A stretch of 64,000 bases of DNA. Origin: Paroedura picta (Eukaryota; Chordata; Lepidosauria; Squamata; Gekkonidae). This document shows, in pieces, positions 58,361 to 64,000 of the stretch. The stretch covers positions 30,128,001 through 30,192,000 of the forward strand of contig NC_135376.1 of the NCBI RefSeq assembly GCF_049243985.1, in the 5' to 3' direction. The position numbers and the translations under genes were made by a program. Each line of letters starts with the position of its first letter. Position 1 is the stretch's first letter. The notes beneath the pieces are model-generated. The model was not told the origin of the DNA. It made no database searches and worked only from the letters and a program-made list of their open reading frames with translations.

Positions 58361-59205
58361 TCATAAGACCATAAGAAGAGCCCTGCTGGTTCAAATCAAT
58401 GCTCCATCTAGTCCAGCATCCTGTCTCACACAGCAGCCAACCATTTCTTCTGGAAAACCAACAAAAGGGCACAGAAGCTGGGTCCTTCTCCTGATGTTGC
58501 TTCCTAGCACTGGTATTCAGAGGTTGACTCCCTCTGACTGTAGAGGTCCCCTTCAGTTGTCATGTCTACTAGCCACTGATAGACTTCTCCTCCATGAATC
58601 TATCTAATCCCCTTCTAAATCTGTTTATTTCTGTGGCCATCTCTACATCCTCTGGCACAGAATCCCACGTTTTAATTGCTCTCTTTTGTAAAGTATTTCC
58701 TTTTATCCATCCTATTGTCCATCAACTTCACTGGATGCCCTCGAGTCCTAGAATTCTGGGGAAGGGAGAACAGTTTCTCTTTGTCAACTTTCTCCACTCT
58801 GTGCATAATTTTATAAACCTCTGTCATGGCTCCCCTTAGTAATCTCTTTTCTAAACTGAAAAGTTCCAGAATTTTCAGCCTTTCCTGATAGGGCAGGTGC
58901 TCCAACTCCCTAAACATCTTGGATGTCCTCTATGGTACTTTTTCTAGCTCTGCAATGTCCTTTCAGAGATTCCTTGACCAGAAGAGTACACACAGTATTT
59001 CAAAGTAGGTTGCACCATAGATCTATAAAGGGGCATTTTATGTTCAATCCCTTTCCTAATAACCCCTTACGCAGTTTATCTTTTTCACTGCTGCAGCACA
59101 CTGAGTTGATATTTTCACTGAGCCATCCATTATGACCCCAAGATCTTTCCCCCTCTCAGCCTCAGCCAGTTCAGACCCCATTAGCCTATACTGGTAGCTG
59201 GGATT
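58361..59205 (-). mobile_element. CR1/L3-type LINE, ORF2 C-terminus and 3' region
   Basis: The minus frame 58672-58917 gives 'YQERLKILELFSLEKRLLRG' and 'AMTEVYKIMHRVEKVDKEKL', the CR1-clade C-terminal motif. Unlike the CR1s at 45862 and 51620 it has a long 3' UTR ('gctccatctagtccagcatc') and no ATTCTATGA array, so it is another, older subfamily. It lies whole on the minus strand. Confidence 0.85.
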
Positions 59206-59289
59206 TTTAAAATTATATATTTATTAATTTCAGATTAAATATATATAAAAGGAAATAATGAGTACAGAAAAGGCTGTTAAAAATAATAT

Positions 59290-59480
59290 CACTCTTCAGT
59301 TATTTTATTTATTTATTTATTTTATTAATTAATTAATTTATTTATTTATTATATTTCTATACCGCCCTCCCCGGAGGCTCAGGGCAGTTTACATCGAACA
59401 TATAAATAATACATGGAACAGTCTTCATTAATACTCATACATAATAATAACAGTGGTTGTAACAGAAAACAGTAGTCTAA
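59290..59480 (-). mobile_element. L2-type LINE 3' end with (TTTA)n
   Basis: A TTTA/TTAA-rich run at about 59300-59350 followed by 'ctataccgccctccccggag' and 'gctcagggcagtttacatcg'. Confidence 0.7.
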
Positions 59481-59519
59481 TACAGTAGTCTAATTTCTCT
59501 AGTTTAATACAGATTTCAT

Positions 59520-60460
59520 ATCTATTTATCAATGTAGTCTAGATAAAAGTGCCAAAGATCTTGGAATTCTTCAAGAGAACTCTGTCAGTTTAGCCATCTT
59601 ACACAATTCTCCAAGTTTGTCAAGCCAATCTCTTATCTTAAGGAAATCCAAATGTTTCCAGTGCTGGGCAATTACAATTCTTGCCACCATTGTTGCATGG
59701 AAGAAAGGTTCTTCAGCATTATGAGAGAAATTAACAGGAATAAGGCTTATAATAACATATAACATATAATCAGAATACAAAGGAAACTTAATGTTCAACA
59801 TTTTTTCTCAATCATCATGAATTTTAATCCAAAATTTTCTAACCCTCTTTCAATTCCACCACAGATGGTAAAAAGAACCAACTTTTTGATGACACCTCCA
59901 ACATTTACCATCGTGTTGCTTAGACATTTTACTAATAACTTTCAGTTATTATATACATCTATAGAACATTTTGTACCAATCTTCTCTCAATAATTGACAT
60001 TCCTTAAGTTTTATATCCTCCCCCCATCTGTTCCTGTTGCTTAAGAGAAATATTGTGGTTTTCTCACTGTATGATAACAAAAGCGTATATAATGGTCCTT
60101 GAATATGGAGTTTTGTTGTTGTTGTTAAGTGCGAAGTTGTGTCCGACCCATCGCAACCCCATGGACAATGATTCTCCAGGCCTTCCTGTCCTCTACCATT
60201 CCCCGGAGTCCATTTAAGTTTGCACCTACTGCAACCCATGTGGAGTTTAGCTTGGAATAAAATCATTTCAAATTCTGTCATTCCACCGATGGGGCTTGTC
60301 ACATCCTTTAGCTCCAACTTAAGGAAACTGGGATTTTTTGTCCCAATGTCCATCACCGTACTCTGCTTTTCTGCATTTCTAAGGAGTACATACCTGTCTC
60401 TCAGAAACAACTATTTTTTTGCCCAGCTGGTGCCATCAGGGAAGACCTGAAGGTCAGTTA
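59520..60460 (-). mobile_element. L1 LINE, ORF2 C-terminal part, split by Bov-B
   Basis: The minus frames give 'REDWYKMFYRCI', a 'CWRCH' motif and 'ARIVIAQHWKHLDFLKIRDW', the C-terminal cysteine motif and end of L1 ORF2. The piece at 60238-60460 continues the same element upstream. Several frame breaks show an old copy. The Bov-B at 60115-60237 lies inside it. It is the only L1 I found here. Confidence 0.75.
60115..60237 (-). mobile_element. Bov-B (RTE) LINE 3' end inserted in L1
   Basis: A TTGTTGTTG tail then 'gcgaagttgtgtccgaccca'; 5'-truncated. Near-perfect duplication: ATATGGAGTTT before and ATGTGGAGTTT after, one mismatch. Confidence 0.88.
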
Positions 60461-60747
60461 TGTGTTAGAAAGAATAAGCACCCCAAAGGCACATCTGATG
60501 AGGACATGCAGTTTCCAAAGTCCAGATAAGGCCTAAAGGAAGGTCCAGTCTGTCTTATCACAACAGGGGCACTTGCAACACATACAGAACATGTAGCTAT
60601 ATGTGTTTATTCTGACTCGCAGTGGCACCATTGGCCTTTGTTTTGAACATGATCCCAGAATTAGCAAGGCATGACCTTTTCCTGTGAGAAAGGTGGCCCT
60701 GCTAGCAGTCCACCTGAACCATGGCAACCAGAAACACTGCCAGGTAA

Positions 60748-60800
60748 TTAACTCAACTCAACTCAACTCAACTCAATTCTCTCTCTCTCTCTCTCTCTCT
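60748..60800. repeat. (AACTC)n and (CT)n microsatellites
   Basis: Five AACTC units (60746-60774) followed by about ten CT units. Confidence 0.93.
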
Positions 60801-60884
60801 TGCTTTGTTCTCAGATCTAGACTGGAGGGAGTCAACATGGGCATTGCTAATTGCTTGCTATCTTTGAGGCTAAACAAATTCAGT

Positions 60885-61205
60885 TTTGAATGAGAACTTA
60901 TCTCTGATTTGCTGGAAAGCAGGATGCAAGCACAGAACTCTCTCAACAGTAACTTTATTCTTGAGACTATATTCCCCCCTGAGAGCTGAGCAGCTCCATT
61001 TTGGTGTGAGCGTTAACCTGATAAACAGCTTTCTGCAGGCCACACCTGCAAGGTAGGACTGCATCATATAACAGTGGAGTCATTTTCATACCTGACATAT
61101 CCCCTCTATGATCTGCCCTTTCTTCTGGATGCTGTGAACTTGCTCGGTAGGTTCAGGAGATGGAATCCAGTTAGGAGGCAGTTGTTCTTGAATAAATGCC
61201 CTTGC
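60885..61205 (-). mobile_element. LTR-retroelement fossil: probable LTR plus adjoining internal end
   Basis: On the minus strand a purine-rich stretch GAGGGGATA precedes TGTCAGG near 61104, fitting a polypurine tract followed by an LTR start; AATAAAG and a fitting terminator-like region follow downstream to about 60885. The part 61110-61205 is shared with 55159-55265. It looks like a solo or truncated 3' LTR of an old Ty3/Gypsy or ERV element. It is broken and incomplete; no second LTR is seen in the window. Confidence 0.4.
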
Positions 61206-61366
61206 TCACAAGTTTTCCAGTAACCAGCAGGAGGAAGAATTTTTTTTACATTTTGCTGTCAGTGATGACATGACATCACGTTGAGGAAAACCTAGAAATA
61301 GTGTTTCTAGTAGTCTCTAGTAGTTAGGGTAAACTCTACGGCTGATCTCTTCACATCTACACCTAG

Positions 61367-61570
61367 AGATGCCAGTCCCCAGGTGGGACCCTAGAATTAC
61401 AGCTTATTTCCAGACTAAAGAGATCAGTTCCCCTGAGGAAATGGCTGCTTTGGAAGATGGACTTCATAGCATTATACTCCATTGAGGTCAGTCCCTGCCC
61501 CAATTCCTGCCCACTCCTGGCTGCACCCCCAAAATCTCTAGATATTTCCCAACCCAGAGGTGGCAACCCA
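61367..61570 (-). mobile_element. hAT MITE, TAGGGTTGCCA family, inverted
   Basis: Begins 'gatgccagtccccaggtggg' and ends 'cccagaggtggcaaccc'; inner blocks 'gaaatggctgctttggaag' and 'ttatactccattgaggtcag' are in reverse family order. Confidence 0.72.
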
Positions 61571-62640
61571 AATCATCTGTTCTGGAGCTGGACAGCAGCA
61601 GCAGGGTACGTGAGCTGGATTGATGTACAGTTTAAGTGTGCTGTAGTTTATGATCCTACAGGGTCCTCTAAATACAAACAATGATTGGGGTGTGGGGGGG
61701 TTATGCAGATATGAGTCTTCAACTGGTAGCTCAGTGGCAACTACTCAAAGAAACATCTGTTATGGGCTTTTTAAAAATCAAAGCTTTTATTTAATAGGAT
61801 TCCATACTGGGACTCAGCTTTCTGATATGGAGCATTTTACTGTCAAAATTCTCTTAGTCCAAACACAGCCTCCTTCGCAAACACTAATCCCCAGTTCTTA
61901 CTGTGCTGGGCTAAGGGTTAAGCAATTTCCCTGTGAAACTGTAGCTCTTGTCCTAGGACTGCATTATGACTTTCATGGGCTTTGGGCACTTATGACTTAG
62001 TATCCCCCTCCCACCATAATAATATCAATATTAAAAATATTTTTGATGTAACTTTAAATAATTCATTTCCCCCCTGTTTTAGACAAAATGTAATAAATTT
62101 TCACAGGCCCTAAACATTTCATTTTTTGCTGATGTGAGAAAAAAAAATATTTTCTTTGACCCTAAAAGTTCATTTTTCTTCTGATTTTACCCATGTTGTG
62201 GACCCCTCAAAGTACTGCGGACCGAGGCACTGGGCCTACCGTGTCTAACATATGAGGCAGCCTCTTCCGAGAGCTCAGCAAGGCCAAACAGTGGCAAGCT
62301 GGCTTTTAGCTCACCTCCCATTTTCCCATACCTGATTTTATTTTTTGTCTTTTCAATCCAAAGGGCAGAGGGTGACCTTTACATTTATTCTGGTTTATTG
62401 CTAACCTCATTTTTATGGTTCACAGGTGAGACATTTTTTTAAAATTCTGATTTATATAAGTAGTAACTGGGAGTCCAGTCTCCAGGTTCATTATTTTTTG
62501 CTGCTGCACCAAGATGGACTTGGGGCTGGGGGGGGAGGTATTTGGAGGAGGATGCAGAAAGAGAAGAGCCCTCCGGGGGATGAAGAGGTAAAAATCTATC
62601 TAAAAATAAATAAATAGATAGATATTCTCAGATTTTTGGG
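61571..62640. other. Intergenic, nothing recognised
   Basis: No gene; a 116-codon frame at 61650-62000 has no recognised domain. Confidence 0.4.
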
Positions 62641-62742
62641 ATGTTTGCTTTAGGATGATTTGGGCTGATCCTGCGTTGAGCAGGGGGCTGGACTAGATGG
62701 CCTGTATGGCCCTTTCCAACTCTATGATTCTGTGATTCTATG
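62641..62742 (+). mobile_element. CR1 LINE 3' end, short
   Basis: The text 'gagcagggggctggactaga' and 'tggcctgtatggccctttcc', then decayed ATTCTATGA octamers. Confidence 0.85.
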
Positions 62743-62899
62743 TTGATTCATGAAATGGAATGGTGCATTGCAAGAGAAATGGGAACTGCTGCTATAGTCT
62801 AATTCACACCTCTCAGGGTATTGATAAACAGCCCAGAGGCTTATTTCCAAGGTGGTGACAGGAATGCTGGCTGCTCTGGGTCTTCTGAGTTGTGTGGAC

Positions 62900-63085
62900 A
62901 TGGTCTGGTGGATGTGGTCTGCTGCTTCCCCAGTAACTGGCATGGAGAGATTCCCATCTTTCCGTGTCCTACCTCTGAAGATGCCAGTCACAGTTACTGG
63001 CAAAACGTCAGAGACTAAAATTACCAGACCACAGCAACAGCCCAGAAAACCCTCAACAACTCATTGATTCTGGCCATGAAGGCCT
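62900..63085 (+). repeat. Interspersed repeat with second hammerhead-like core
   Basis: Contains CTGAAGA (62975-62981), a 7-bp stem TGCCAGT/ACTGGCA (62982-63002) and AAAACGTC, then 'cagcaacagcccagaaaacc' and 'tctggccatgaaggcctgca'. The order CTGANGA, stem, (G)AAAC, GTC is that of a hammerhead ribozyme core with the first G of GAAA changed. The repeat is common in amniote genomes; its class is uncertain, and a Penelope-like origin is inferred. Confidence 0.55.
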
Positions 63086-63504
63086 GCAACAATTAATTGG
63101 TGACAGAAATGTTTAAGGGCTCTAACATAGCTAACATCCAGATTTTTAATTTCTTGACATTTAGAAATGCACGCAGTGTGTTGCCTTGGTGACAGAACGG
63201 GTCCTAATAGGGCAGCAGTTCCTGTTGGCAACATCTATTGCTGCTGCATTAGTCATTCACAAAAAAATGAGTGAATCAACACAGGGGAAACAGCAGTGTG
63301 AGCTGCCATCCCATTTCCATTCCCATTATCAGCTTTCATCTGCTGTGTTCACTCCTCTCCTCACTGCAGGCTTCAGAAGAGAAGGAGCCCACTGGCCTCA
63401 TAGCTCTCAAATAAATGTTACTTCCTGCATCCCTGGGCTGGTTCACAACTGTACTTTCATCACCTGATGAATAGCTGTGCCATCCTAAGAACACTTTCCT
63501 GTGC
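63086..63504. other. Intergenic, nothing recognised
   Basis: No gene seen. Confidence 0.4.
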
Positions 63505-64000
63505 ATAGGTTGTTGTTGTTGTTAGGTGTGAAGTCGTGTCCGACCCATTGCGACCCCATGGACAATGATCCTCCAGGCCTTCCTGTCCTCTACCATTCCC
63601 CGGAGTCCATTTAAGCTCACACCGTTTCTTCAGTGACTCCATCCAGCACCTCATTCTCTGTCGTCCCCTTCTTCTTTTGCCTTCAACTGCTTCCAGCATT
63701 AGGCTCTTCTCCAGGGAGTCCTTCCTTCTTATGAGGTGGCCAAAGTATTTGAGTTTCTTCTTCAGGATCTGGCCTTCTAAGGAGCAGTCAGGGCTGATCT
63801 CCTCTAGGACTGACCAGTTTGTTCACCTTGCAGTCCAAGGGACTCGCAAGCGTCTTCCCCAGCACCAGAGTTCAAAAGCCTCAATTCTTTGACGCTCGGC
63901 CTTCCTTATGGTCCAACTTTCACAGCCATATATTGCAACTGGGAAGACCATAGTCTTGACTAGATGCACTTTTGTTGGCAGGGTGATGTCTCTGGTTTTT
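63505..64000 (-). mobile_element. Bov-B (RTE) LINE, 3' end and ORF2 C-terminus (cut by window end)
   Basis: A TTGTTGTTGTT tail at 63510, then the 3' part and C-terminal coding region: the minus reading includes 'GLEDHCPWGRNGSDTTSHLT', 'LEAVEGKRRRGRQRMR' and, further in, 'LKYFGHLIRRKDSLEKSLML'. It is the longest Bov-B copy in the window and continues beyond 64000. Confidence 0.93.

Overview
This is vertebrate nuclear DNA, almost certainly from a squamate reptile (a lizard; I cannot fix the family). The evidence is one clearly recognisable host gene with an amniote-type structure in about 64 kb, set in intergenic DNA crowded with a squamate repeat mix: Bov-B (RTE) LINE 3' ends, CR1 and L2 LINE fragments, one L1 fragment, tRNA-derived and 5S-derived SINEs, and many small hAT-type DNA transposons.

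The host gene is SCG2 (secretogranin II / chromogranin C), plus strand. A CRE (TGACGTCA, 31377) and a TATA-like box (31416) lie before a short non-coding first exon that ends at a GT donor at 31512. An intron of about 3.5 kb ends at 34978. The whole 618-residue coding sequence sits in exon 2 (34992-36848), followed by a 3' UTR of roughly 640 bases with two overlapping poly(A) signals at 37462-37473. The precursor carries a signal peptide, a near-invariant secretoneurin (residues 187-219), an EM66-like peptide of 67 residues (222-288) and a manserin-like block (529-568) whose N-terminal dibasic site is KQ instead of KR.

Layout: 1-31.3 kb is intergenic, with hAT elements (some with intact 8-bp target duplications), Bov-B, a GC-rich hairpin-array element at 9.7-10.5 kb that looks like a Helitron, and a nested complex at 15.8-19.5 kb (L2 copies split by a Harbinger-like element, a second hairpin-rich Helitron-like element and a hAT MITE). 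SCG2 occupies about 31.4-37.5 kb. From 37.5 to 64 kb the DNA is again intergenic: a CR1 inside a hAT with a perfect target duplication (45.8-46.7 kb), L2, CR1, SINEs, an L1 split by a Bov-B, a probable LTR-retroelement fossil near 61 kb, and a Bov-B running off the window end. The long intergenic flanks agree with the gene-poor setting of SCG2 in other amniotes.

The most interesting non-gene signals are two repeat families whose consensus-like core reads as a hammerhead-ribozyme core (CTGANGA, hairpin, GAAA), the two hairpin-array elements, and the changed processing sites in SCG2. I found no other host gene, tRNA or rRNA gene, or CRISPR array, and nothing that amounts to a previously undescribed multi-gene system.
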